Positions 33,633-41,257 of a stretch of DNA of 64,000 nt are shown here, piece after piece. The stretch covers positions 1-64,000 of the forward strand of contig JASJAN010000030.1 of assembly GCA_030066985.1 (NCBI GenBank), given 5' to 3'. The DNA is from Desulfobacterales bacterium (GTDB lineage Bacteria; Desulfobacterota; Desulfobacteria; Desulfobacterales; JAHEIW01). The translations under genes were made by a program, and so were the position numbers. The notes beneath the pieces were generated by a model. It was given only the letters and a program-made list of their open reading frames with translations. It had not been told where the DNA came from and did not search any database. Each line of letters begins with the position of its first letter. Positions within the stretch are counted from its first letter, which is position 1.

Positions 33633-34520
33633 TTATCGGGCACGTATGCGCTTGTTTTCTGTTTTTATCGTGTACGGGTCGCAGCTGATGCTATCCAAAT
33701 CAGAAGCCAAAGATTCAATTCGCTTTATAAAATGCTGCCGCTGTTCGTCCGTTAGCAGACGATCCAGTTGAACCATTAACTTGAGGGTGACGTCGGTATT
33801 GAAATCGATTTTTTGCTGATAGGCTTCCGGCCGCAGACGCTCGGAATAAACGATTAGATCAAACATTTCTTTGCGAAATTCAAGGCTGTCGTCGCGCTTT
33901 TCCAGCACCGTGCGCGCATGGGCCTGGGTCCTTTCGCGGTTTTGCAGCCACTGTTCGGCAATGGGCATCAGGGTGGCATTCCATTCGGCAACAGCCTGTA
34001 TTTGCAACGCGGTGGGATCTGATATCCAATAATCCACCCTTTTGAGCATCTGCGCCTGCCGGTTTTTATCCAATTCATTTGCAGGTAAATCAACATATTT
34101 TTCCCTGAACTCCTGATTACGGCTTGCCAGATTGGCAAACAGCTCATCGATTTGCTCATCTGACGCGGTCAACAGCAAGTCGGTAACATCCGAAGCGATT
34201 TCACGCAACAGGGCTTGCCACAGTTCCATAAAGCGGGCATAGTGAAACCTTAGACGTTCAACATCGATGGGATTTGCCGGATCGGCAACATCATTTCCCA
34301 GTACGCGCAGGGCCTCGGCATAGACCGGCAACTGGGTGCGGCAATGCCATTCCAGCTGCGCCAGCAGGCGCTTTTCGAGCATGTTTTTCTGCTCGCTGTC
34401 CAGAGAAATATAATCGCTGATGTACCACGGAATCAGCCAGTCCAGGTGAAAATATATAAACCGGGTACTGCAACCCACCACCACAATCACAACAGCAGCA
34501 ATCAGGATTTTGTTTTTCAT
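33633..34520 (-). CDS. DUF6279-family lipoprotein
   Basis: A 295-residue predicted lipoprotein with lipobox VVGC (C17). The start of the mature protein, FIYFHLDWLIPWYISDYISLDSEQ, is the hallmark of DUF6279 lipoproteins. The rest is long charged helices (…RLLAQLEWHCRTQLP…, …EFRKEMFDLIVYSE…), probably a helical bundle. The family has no known function. A cupin gene follows on the same strand. Confidence 0.78.
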   Translation of the reverse strand: MKNKILIAAVVIVVVGCSTRFIYFHLDWLIPWYISDYISLDSEQKNMLEKRLLAQLEWHCRTQLPVYAEALRVLGNDVADPANPIDVERLRFHYARFMELWQALLREIASDVTDLLLTASDEQIDELFANLASRNQEFREKYVDLPANELDKNRQAQMLKRVDYWISDPTALQIQAVAEWNATLMPIAEQWLQNRERTQAHARTVLEKRDDSLEFRKEMFDLIVYSERLRPEAYQQKIDFNTDVTLKLMVQLDRLLTDEQRQHFIKRIESLASDLDSISCDPYTIKTENKRIRAR

Positions 34521-34646
34521 TGATCTAACATAACTATGGTCGACGGCATTTCAATTAACAGATAGCCGCTAATAGTCCCAACACAGGAATCATATAATAA
34601 TAAAGTGTATTATAAGTGAGAAATTGAGGCAGTCCGGCATTGCCCA

Positions 34647-35246
34647 TTACAAAACAGGCGGTATGGGGGTTTCATTATCCTGCCGGTGTTTGCGCCACGC
34701 AAAAATTCCGCCCAGGCGCACGCCCACCCAGGCGATAAAATCAATGATCGCAAAACCATTGACCTGGATGCCCACCTCTCTGAACAGATCATCCCACGCC
34801 TTGCGCCCGGCGTCTTTCATATAGGGTGCAATTTGACCGCTTGCATTTATGAACCATAATTGATTGTAGCGGTAGCCGTAGTCATGAATCAAACCGGGAA
34901 TTAAGAGCAAACCCACCGGGCTGAGAATGGCCCAGAAAATACGGGGGATGGAGGCGCCGTCAAACTCGAAATCGATGGGAAGCACGATCTCATCACCATT
35001 TTCCCGCAGGAAATGCCAGTTCTTTTTGAGCCGCCACTTGCGAATATCAAACAGCCACACCAGCAACCGCATGAGGAACGGCCTGTTTTTGGTGGGAATC
35101 GGCAACGGCAAAAGAATCGGCATGTCCTCGTCGACCATCAGCGGCGTAACATCTTTTCTGAAAATCAGATACAGAATAAATAGAACGCTGATGATCACAA
35201 ACAGGACAACAAAAATGATTCCGACGACGTGGAAGAAAGATATCAT
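34647..35246 (-). CDS. membrane-anchored DUF1353 protein
   Basis: A 199-residue protein with one N-terminal membrane helix (about 7-29). The DUF1353 domain follows (about 85-180): VLPIDFEFDGASIPRIFWAILSP and IHDYGYRYNQL are the family words. DUF1353 proteins often occur in phages and bacteria and are of unknown function; the conserved Asp/His residues look catalytic. Here the membrane anchor is extra. GGGG lies before the ATG. It is the upstream neighbour of the DUF6279 gene (126 bases). Confidence 0.75.
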   Translation of the reverse strand: MISFFHVVGIIFVVLFVIISVLFILYLIFRKDVTPLMVDEDMPILLPLPIPTKNRPFLMRLLVWLFDIRKWRLKKNWHFLRENGDEIVLPIDFEFDGASIPRIFWAILSPVGLLLIPGLIHDYGYRYNQLWFINASGQIAPYMKDAGRKAWDDLFREVGIQVNGFAIIDFIAWVGVRLGGIFAWRKHRQDNETPIPPVL

Positions 35247-35484
35247 ATTTTCCCCCTTTAATTCATGCAGGCGAAGCGTTTTAAGGTATATCGATGGAGA
35301 CTACATAAAGATGAAGACTGCTTAACAATGATAGTGCAAAATTTCAGGTTAGTCGGTTACTCCGGTAATTCGCTGAAAATGGGTAAAATATCTGATTTTA
35401 GAATTAACGGGCTAACCCACCAAAGGCGGACAAGCGGGAAACGGGCTCAACCCAAGAGTAATTGATGCACTTTTGAAATAGCGC

Positions 35485-36081
35485 TTACCTATTTAGCGGT
35501 ATGGGAGGCGGCATGGGTGGCTGAACCTGCTGATAAAAAGCGGATTTGTCTCCGGTCACAACAACAATTATTAAGATGATATCAATGATGATGCCAAAAA
35601 CGCCGCCAATCATCATGGCCGTAGCAATAAAAGAACCAGCCGATAATGCAATAGCCCCCTTAAGAACGCCCAATGCGATACTTGCACCGGCGGCCCCGTA
35701 AAATAAATGAATCGAAGATGGTTTTAATTGCAGCAATTGAATTGATGCCAACAGAAAAAATGCACAGACGAGCAGTTTCAGAATCCCCGCTATGATTGAC
35801 CATGTACCATACCATTCAGGAAAATCAAATATATTAATAATTGAATCAAAAAAGCCCATCGGAAATTCATCACCGCCCGGAGGTTGCTCTCCATTATAGG
35901 ATTGCTTGGCTCTTTCCTTTTCCATTTCGGCTTCAATCATCTCTCCAAAATCGGTAAACATTTCCTGTTGCATCTTCATTAATTTAGGCATTAGCATTTC
36001 CTGCCCGGCGCCTAAAATGCCAAGACAGGCAAAAATGATACCCAAAACCCCCACCGCGGTCACCCATGTCGGTCTTTTCAT
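35485..36081 (-). CDS. multi-pass membrane protein, hypothetical
   Basis: A 198-residue protein with an N-terminal helix (about 8-28), a soluble acidic segment with an E/K/Q-rich stretch (about 30-70), then three hydrophobic helices (about 93-112, 122-140, 146-175) and a Pro-rich tail (PPMPPPIP). GAGGAT precedes the ATG. I do not recognise it. It stands alone between a DUF1353 gene and a repeat element. Confidence 0.65.
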   Translation of the reverse strand: MKRPTWVTAVGVLGIIFACLGILGAGQEMLMPKLMKMQQEMFTDFGEMIEAEMEKERAKQSYNGEQPPGGDEFPMGFFDSIINIFDFPEWYGTWSIIAGILKLLVCAFFLLASIQLLQLKPSSIHLFYGAAGASIALGVLKGAIALSAGSFIATAMMIGGVFGIIIDIILIIVVVTGDKSAFYQQVQPPMPPPIPLNR

Positions 36082-36254
36082 CTTGATCCTCTTTGAAAAT
36101 ATTTTTAGCCTCCAGTCTGCTGACTTCCTATAGCCCGTCCTGTCAATCAGGAAAACTTAGCCGCATATCTGGTGGTTATATGATAATTATCGCCGTAACC
36201 GCTCCTAACTTAAACAAAAAATACAAATGCAGGGGGATTCAATGTTTTAATACT

Positions 36255-36565
36255 CACCGCAAAGACGCAGAGGTCGCAGAGAGAAAATTTTTTTTGCCTT
36301 GTCGTTGAGACGCCGACAAGGCAAAACCATCTCAAGCCTGCGGGTAAAACAATTTATTCTCAGCCGTATTACTAATTGAGCCACTTAAATGTTACCAAAA
36401 TAGCAGTAAAGGGATGATGATCATGGTTTGTATAATACTTGCGTAGGCAGATTTTTTTTTGCTTTCCGTCCTCCCTGCCAGGCCATAGCTTTAGCGACGG
36501 CTGGTCAACGGAAAGCAAAATTAAAAATATCTCTGCAAACTCTGCGCCTCTGCGGTAATAAATTA
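36255..36565. repeat. composite two-hairpin repeat element, copy 2 (inverted)
   Basis: The same composite as at 7935-8215 but in opposite orientation. The left part is CACCGCAAAGACGCAGAG with hairpin GCCTTGTCG/CGACAAGGC (36297-36323). The right part is hairpin GCTTTCCGT/ACGGAAAGC (36461-36519) and the inverted end CTCTGCGCCTCTGCGGTAA. The right hairpin has a 36-base loop absent from copy 1. The inner sequence is only partly conserved. Confidence 0.75.
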
Positions 36566-37420
36566 CGGCTGGTCCAAGGGAGGAAGGACCGGGTTGCGTT
36601 CTTTAAGAATGTCCTCCATGCGCGACTGAATCTGAGGTTTCAATTCCGGATGCGTGAAAATAAAAAACTTTTCCTCGGCAATAGCCTCAAATACCTTTTC
36701 CGCCACAGCTGCAGGCGACATCCCGTTTTCGATCATATGCCGAAATATGACTTCCAATTCTTCCATTCGCGAATTGGGTTCGCTGGCGGAAGGATCATTT
36801 CGGTATGCTTCGGGCCGATTACGCTCGGCATCCATGATCTGCGTGGCCACAAATCCCGGGCACAGCACCGACACAGTGATTTTGGCGCCCCTGATGGCCA
36901 GATCGTGATAGAGCTGCTCTGAAATGGCCACGATACCATGTTTGGTCAGCTGATAAAGGGCCGAGGGATGAAAGGTCGTCAGTCCTGTTATCGATGAGGT
37001 GTTGACGATATGACCGGCGGTATTCTGCTCGAGCATGAGGGGGACAAATTCGCGTATACAGTTGATCACGCCCCACATGTTAACACCAATTACCCAATCA
37101 CAATCATTTAATGTGCTTTCCCACAACGCCGCGCCGGCAGCAACACCGGCGTTGTTGATTAGCAGGTCTATGCTTTGATAAGTATCGACAACTTTTTGCG
37201 CCAGGTTTTTGACATCCTCGAGTTTGGCAACATCGGTGACCACAGCAGTCACATCCGCTCCGGCGGTTGTAAATTCGGATGCGGCTTTTTCCAGGGCCTC
37301 GGCCTCCACATCGGCCAAAACCACCTTCATTTGTTTTTCAACACTCAATTTTGCCAGACCCAGCCCGATACCGCTGGCGGCTCCCGTAATAACAACAACC
37401 TTATTTTTAAATTCTTTCAT
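36563..37420 (-). CDS. short-chain dehydrogenase/reductase (SDR)
   Basis: A 285-residue classical SDR. The cofactor motif TGAASGIG begins at residue 12. DVEAEALEK includes an Asp that usually selects NAD(H). NNAG appears near residue 90, and the active site reads S (NTSSITGL) with Y-x3-K (YQLTKHG). The C-terminal tail (IFRHMIENGMSP…) is longer than in the shortest members. The substrate is unknown. It follows the SRPBCC gene by 51 bases on the same strand, likely one operon. Confidence 0.9.
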   Translation of the reverse strand: MKEFKNKVVVITGAASGIGLGLAKLSVEKQMKVVLADVEAEALEKAASEFTTAGADVTAVVTDVAKLEDVKNLAQKVVDTYQSIDLLINNAGVAAGAALWESTLNDCDWVIGVNMWGVINCIREFVPLMLEQNTAGHIVNTSSITGLTTFHPSALYQLTKHGIVAISEQLYHDLAIRGAKITVSVLCPGFVATQIMDAERNRPEAYRNDPSASEPNSRMEELEVIFRHMIENGMSPAAVAEKVFEAIAEEKFFIFTHPELKPQIQSRMEDILKERNPVLPPLDQP

Positions 37421-37471
37421 ACCGCATCCATCCTATGGGTTTATAGCTTTCTGTCCACCCGATCTATCATA

Positions 37472-38236
37472 TCAGGGTTTGATCACGCCGTCTTCGATGG
37501 CCGCTTGATGCCAGATCGCGGCGTCTTCCCGGTTCGCAGCGCCGACTTGTTCCCCCGAGGCATAAATCGCCTGATAGAGTTGGAATTGATCCCGTGCGCC
37601 CGTCTCAGGGTGCTCCGGATCTGCAGTGCGGGTCCCGAATAGCTCAGCCCGCTTTTTGATGCCCAGCAGCTGCCGGCGCGCCATGATGCTGTCGATGATT
37701 CGATACAGCCAGCAGGCCCATTTGGCGAAAAAACCGCGGGCATCAGCCTGCATCCTGCTCAGCAGGCGGGTGCGGTTTCCGTCGCCGGTCACCCGGTAAA
37801 ACATGACGTTTCGAACGTAAGCGCCGAAAAACTGCCCGCCCTTGAGCCACCACCCCAACTCCCGGCCCGACTCGATGTGACGCAAATAGCCAACGGGACC
37901 TGCATCACCCAGCTTGGGCTCGGGCACCCAGGAAATCAGGTGCCTGGCTGATAGACGACCGCCGTTATCAAGACGGTCGTAACTGTACCAGCCCGCACCG
38001 CGGCCCATCTGCACCAGCCAGGGCCAGACATCTTTCGGTGGGGCCGCCACCCACAAGGCCCTTGTCATGCGCACGCGCACCGGCGGCCCGCCTTCCAGCC
38101 ATTCATCGCCGGGCAGCGGCATATCAAACTCCTCGGGCGTAGCGCCCCAGCGTTGCCCCCAGCTCCCGAAGGCGGATAACAGAACGAAACCAATAAGGAA
38201 AACAGTGGCCGCAACAATCGCAATGGTGATCCACAT
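37472..38236 (-). CDS. SRPBCC-like membrane-anchored protein
   Basis: A 254-residue protein with an N-terminal hydrophobic helix (about 3-23). The soluble part resembles the SRPBCC (START/polyketide cyclase-like) fold used to bind hydrophobic ligands: RALWVAAPPKDVWPWLVQMGRGAGWYSYD and the later GGQFFGAYVRNVMFYRV and RTRLLSRM. Aromatic-rich segments fit a lipid or aromatic pocket. It is translated four bases after the zinc-ribbon gene and followed by an SDR, which may act on the same ligand (inference). Confidence 0.68.
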   Translation of the reverse strand: MWITIAIVAATVFLIGFVLLSAFGSWGQRWGATPEEFDMPLPGDEWLEGGPPVRVRMTRALWVAAPPKDVWPWLVQMGRGAGWYSYDRLDNGGRLSARHLISWVPEPKLGDAGPVGYLRHIESGRELGWWLKGGQFFGAYVRNVMFYRVTGDGNRTRLLSRMQADARGFFAKWACWLYRIIDSIMARRQLLGIKKRAELFGTRTADPEHPETGARDQFQLYQAIYASGEQVGAANREDAAIWHQAAIEDGVIKP

Positions 38237-38240
38237 TTCG

Positions 38241-38429
38241 CTACTTATGCCCTTTTTTCGCCGAAATTAAATAATCGGTTTTGATGGACTTCAGATACAG
38301 CCAGTGGGTTTTGCGCGGGCGCGTTGCGCGCACCGCCATCCAGCATTCTTCGCACAATATCTTGGATTGATGATGGTGCTCGTCGTCGGCCTTAATTTTC
38401 CTTTGACAGTTATTACACCTTGTCGGCAT
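38241..38429 (-). CDS. small zinc-ribbon protein
   Basis: A 62-residue protein with C5-x2-C8 and C26-x2-C29, a treble-clef-like zinc site, and the basic tail RATRPRKTHWLYLKSIKTDYLI. Similar small Cys-rich proteins are frequent in Desulfobacterota and unstudied, to my knowledge. Its stop is four bases before the SRPBCC start, so translation is coupled. It lies 54 bases after djlA. Confidence 0.7.
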   Translation of the reverse strand: MPTRCNNCQRKIKADDEHHHQSKILCEECWMAVRATRPRKTHWLYLKSIKTDYLISAKKGHK

Positions 38430-38483
38430 TTATGGCTTTTTCTTTACGTAGGTATATAAAAGTGTGGCCCCAACTCCTTTAAA

Positions 38484-39248
38484 TCAAAAGTTTCGTTCCT
38501 GCCCAATTTTTTCATAGCTTTCCTGGATTTCACGGAACCGTTTTTCTGCAAATTCGATAAATTCCTCCGGAAGCCCTTTTGAGATAATGACGTCGGGATG
38601 AAAGTCTTTGACCAATTTTTTGTAATTGGATTTGATTTCATCATTTGATGATTCAGGTGAGCAGTTGAGCATTTTGTAGTGCTTATCCAGATCATTGAAA
38701 TAGACCGCTTTGATATCCTCATATTGCTTGTCGCTGAGGTTAAAAATCACTTTAACTTGTTTCAAAGCAGCTTCTTCAGCCGGATGATAGGTGCCGTCGG
38801 CCGCCACGATCCGGAACAGGAGCTCAAAATAGGTCAAGACCAGTGTGGGTTGGTTCTGGACCGCCTGGTACAGTTGGCTGGCAAAATCTTCGATGCGGTA
38901 GGGTGAGTCTTTGGCTTCGTTGAAAACCTGACGCGCAAATTGCTTTTCGGTTTCGTCAATCGGCAGGCTGTTGATAAAATCCTGCACAACCGCAATTTCT
39001 TCTTTGCTGACCACCCCGTCTATTTTGGAAAGCTTGCCCAAAATTGAAAACAAGCTGATAAAAAAGGTCGCCTGGGTCTGCTCGGCATACTCAAATTGCG
39101 GTCGCGGTATGGCCCTTGGATCCGCTCCGGTCAAATCAACCCGCTTATCAATCAGGACATGCCCCAATGCTGCCCCGGCAATAGCGCCAATAGGCCCGCC
39201 GATCAACATTCCCAATGATCCTAAAGCCAATTTTCCAAACCAACCCAT
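38484..39248 (-). CDS. djlA: DjlA-type membrane co-chaperone (TerB plus J domain)
   Basis: A 254-residue protein with a Gly-rich N-terminal membrane segment (about 5-30), a TerB-like helical domain (about 62-175; KLSKIDGVVSKEEIAVVQDFI) and a C-terminal J domain (about 188-250) carrying the HPD tripeptide (FHPDV), needed to stimulate the DnaK ATPase. This is the standard DjlA architecture. AGGAGG precedes the ATG. It heads an operon of zinc-ribbon, SRPBCC and SDR genes. That link is unusual and may be only positional. Confidence 0.88.
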   Translation of the reverse strand: MGWFGKLALGSLGMLIGGPIGAIAGAALGHVLIDKRVDLTGADPRAIPRPQFEYAEQTQATFFISLFSILGKLSKIDGVVSKEEIAVVQDFINSLPIDETEKQFARQVFNEAKDSPYRIEDFASQLYQAVQNQPTLVLTYFELLFRIVAADGTYHPAEEAALKQVKVIFNLSDKQYEDIKAVYFNDLDKHYKMLNCSPESSNDEIKSNYKKLVKDFHPDVIISKGLPEEFIEFAEKRFREIQESYEKIGQERNF

Positions 39249-39335
39249 AAAAATCCTCCTTTAGCAAAACCATTCGGTGTTCACTTCAAAATTGATAGCT
39301 GAAAAACAAAGAGGGGTCAAGAATGTGAGCAACTA

Positions 39336-39366
39336 GGGGGACGCCCATAAAATTATAAGTTTCTAG
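39336..39366 (-). repeat. GGGCGTCCCC-family repeat end, left (inverted)
   Basis: A 31-base segment whose reverse complement is CTAGAAACTTATAATTTTAT followed by GGGCGTCCCCC. It is identical to 56487-56517. Its degenerate inverted partner is at 39784-39803, and a 62-residue membrane protein gene lies between them. Confidence 0.8.
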
Positions 39367-39420
39367 ATGTATTATTGCCGCAGAAGGCAATACCGCATGT
39401 TTATTGCGCATCGATCCCGT

Positions 39421-39609
39421 TTATTCATTTTTCTTGGCACTGATGCGTTTCAAAAGCTCCCAAAAGGGCACAGCTGTCAGGCCGCCGATGACACCGCCGA
39501 CATAGCTGGGCAAGCTGAAGCCGAACATTCTGTGCCAGATCAAACCCGCCAGAGAGCTGGCCACCACAATGACGATTAACGTAAATACCAAACGCTGCCA
39601 GAAGGGCAT
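39421..39609 (-). CDS. small two-helix membrane protein, 62 residues
   Basis: A short membrane protein with two hydrophobic segments (about 7-25 and 33-50) and a basic tail. The Gly-rich second helix (SYVGGVIGGLTAVPFWELLKR) is typical of small envelope proteins. AGGAGG lies six bases before ATG 39609, so it is well supported as expressed. The gene sits between inverted GGGCGTCCCC repeat ends (39336-39366, 39784-39803), as if carried by the repeat. Function unknown. Confidence 0.7.
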   Translation of the reverse strand: MPFWQRLVFTLIVIVVASSLAGLIWHRMFGFSLPSYVGGVIGGLTAVPFWELLKRISAKKNE

Positions 39610-39783
39610 CTGAAACCTCCTTATGATATTTTATGATTTTCTGTCATACAGCGTTTGAAACTAATCCGCAAGTCCATGTCCGATTCAGATCCGATCAAAA
39701 CAGGCCCATCTTGATTCTTTATAGAAATGGCCATCTTACACCGAAGCCGCCTTCTTCCGCGAAGTTATATTCGGCTATTATCG

Positions 39784-39803
39784 TATAATTTTATGGGCGC
39801 CCC
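39784..39803 (+). repeat. GGGCGTCCCC-family repeat end, right (degenerate)
   Basis: TATAATTTTATGGGCGCCCC matches the family end with one missing base in the GTCCCC part. It is inverted relative to 39336-39366. Confidence 0.65.
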
Positions 39804-39823
39804 GTTTCTTTCGGGAGGACTGT

Positions 39824-40366
39824 TTAATCTGCACGCAGTGCCCTGCGGCCTTCTCCAAGAACCTCGGCAAAATAGTGTTCCAGAGCAGAATTGACCTTGG
39901 GGCATTTATTGATCACTGTCGCGGCCCAATTTAGATATGTAAGGCGACGCTCCAGGGTCCATTGGGGCGGGGGCGTGTGGGTCACGTCAATGATATTGGA
40001 TATCTTATCGCCGAGCTTGATAAGCACAGCATCCGGCGAAAGCTCGGGTGCGTGTCGTATTTGCAGCTGCTTTCTTTCATCTTTCGGCAGGGATTTATCG
40101 TCAGAGACCTCTTCGACCAGCCGGCGCACCCTTTTGCCAAAAGCTGCCTCCAACTCCTCTGGGCTGGTTTCTGTATCTTCGAGCGTGTCGTGAAGCCAGG
40201 CGGCAGCCAGTATGTGGGGATCATCAATACCGCCCACTTCAGCAATCACGCTGGCGACCGATTTTAAGTGCTCGATATAAGGGCATTCATTGCGACCCTT
40301 GCGGATTTGGCCTTTATGTTTTTGGGCGGCAAACTCAGCCGCCTTTCTGACAAGCGCATCTTTCAT
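39824..40366 (-). CDS. HD-domain phosphohydrolase, MESH1/SpoT-like
   Basis: A 180-residue single-domain HD protein. The metal motifs are H33 (YIEHLKSVA), H59-D60 (AAWLHDTLEDT) and a later Asp (KLGDKISNI). The pattern matches the hydrolase half of RelA/SpoT, so it resembles small alarmone hydrolases (MESH1), which remove pyrophosphate from ppGpp. The synthetase half is absent. A weak ribosome site (CGGATGAT) precedes the ATG. ppGpp as substrate is an inference; other nucleotides are possible. Confidence 0.82.
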   Translation of the reverse strand: MKDALVRKAAEFAAQKHKGQIRKGRNECPYIEHLKSVASVIAEVGGIDDPHILAAAWLHDTLEDTETSPEELEAAFGKRVRRLVEEVSDDKSLPKDERKQLQIRHAPELSPDAVLIKLGDKISNIIDVTHTPPPQWTLERRLTYLNWAATVINKCPKVNSALEHYFAEVLGEGRRALRAD

Positions 40367-40513
40367 ATCATCCGGTATTGGTGAAACTTCGTTTTGATCT
40401 CATACTGAGTGAAACAGATTAATGCTGCGTCATGATGAGGGTCAAATTTACCAACAAAAATTCGAAAAACAGCACGGATTCTGTATTCGGCTTCAACTGG
40501 TTTGTTTCTGCTT

Positions 40514-41074
40514 TTAGGATGAAGTAATTGAATCGGTTGTAATCACTTTGCAAAACTCACCGTTGAGGCTGGCGATGTGAACCGCATGGATATCTTCAGC
40601 AGGATAGAGTTTGCCGTCGGGACCCTTTCGATCGAAGGTCGCAGTGGCATCTGAAACCAGTAATACCTTAAAACCAAGATTGCCGGCCATCCGAGTTGTT
40701 GTTGAAACGCAATGATCTGTCGTTAGGCCGACAATCACAACATGTTCTATCCCGTTACTCCTGAGATATGTTTCGAGTTTCGTACCGATAAAGGCACTGT
40801 TGACGGTTTTCCTGAAGACCGGCTCACCCTCAACCGGTGTCGCTTCCGGCTTGAATTCAAAACCGGGCAGATCAGGCTGTAGCGGTGAATCAGGCACCAC
40901 GGAACTATGCTGGACATGTATCACCGGTCTTTTGTCTTTTCGCCACAAACGAATCAATTGCGCTATGTTGGCTTCGGCATTAGGATTATTTCTTTGTCCC
41001 CATTTGGGGTCGTCAAAGCCCTGCTGCACATCGATGATCAAAAGTGCCGCATTTGTAAGGACCAAAGGTTCCAT
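40514..41074 (-). CDS. cysteine hydrolase, isochorismatase family
   Basis: A 186-residue hydrolase with the D-K-C triad of the isochorismatase-like fold: D15 (LLIIDVQQGF), K89 (FRKTVNSAF) and C122 (TTDHCVSTT). A cis-peptide region precedes the Cys. Such enzymes cleave amides or isochorismate; nicotinamidase is less likely because its metal site is not evident. GGAG lies seven bases before the ATG. It is single, with no pathway neighbour. Confidence 0.87.
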   Translation of the reverse strand: MEPLVLTNAALLIIDVQQGFDDPKWGQRNNPNAEANIAQLIRLWRKDKRPVIHVQHSSVVPDSPLQPDLPGFEFKPEATPVEGEPVFRKTVNSAFIGTKLETYLRSNGIEHVVIVGLTTDHCVSTTTRMAGNLGFKVLLVSDATATFDRKGPDGKLYPAEDIHAVHIASLNGEFCKVITTDSITSS

Positions 41075-41257
41075 AGTATTCTCCTATCCCGCTGTCATCG
41101 GGCATAAGATTCGGATATTATTTCAATTCCGTTTCAATTTTCTAAAGACTGGATAAGTTTGACATAAATGTCAATAATTAAAGTACACCAACCCTGTCTG
41201 CAGGCGGATATTTCTATTCACAGTTCAAAATTGGACCCTTCCCGCTTAGGAAAAGCA

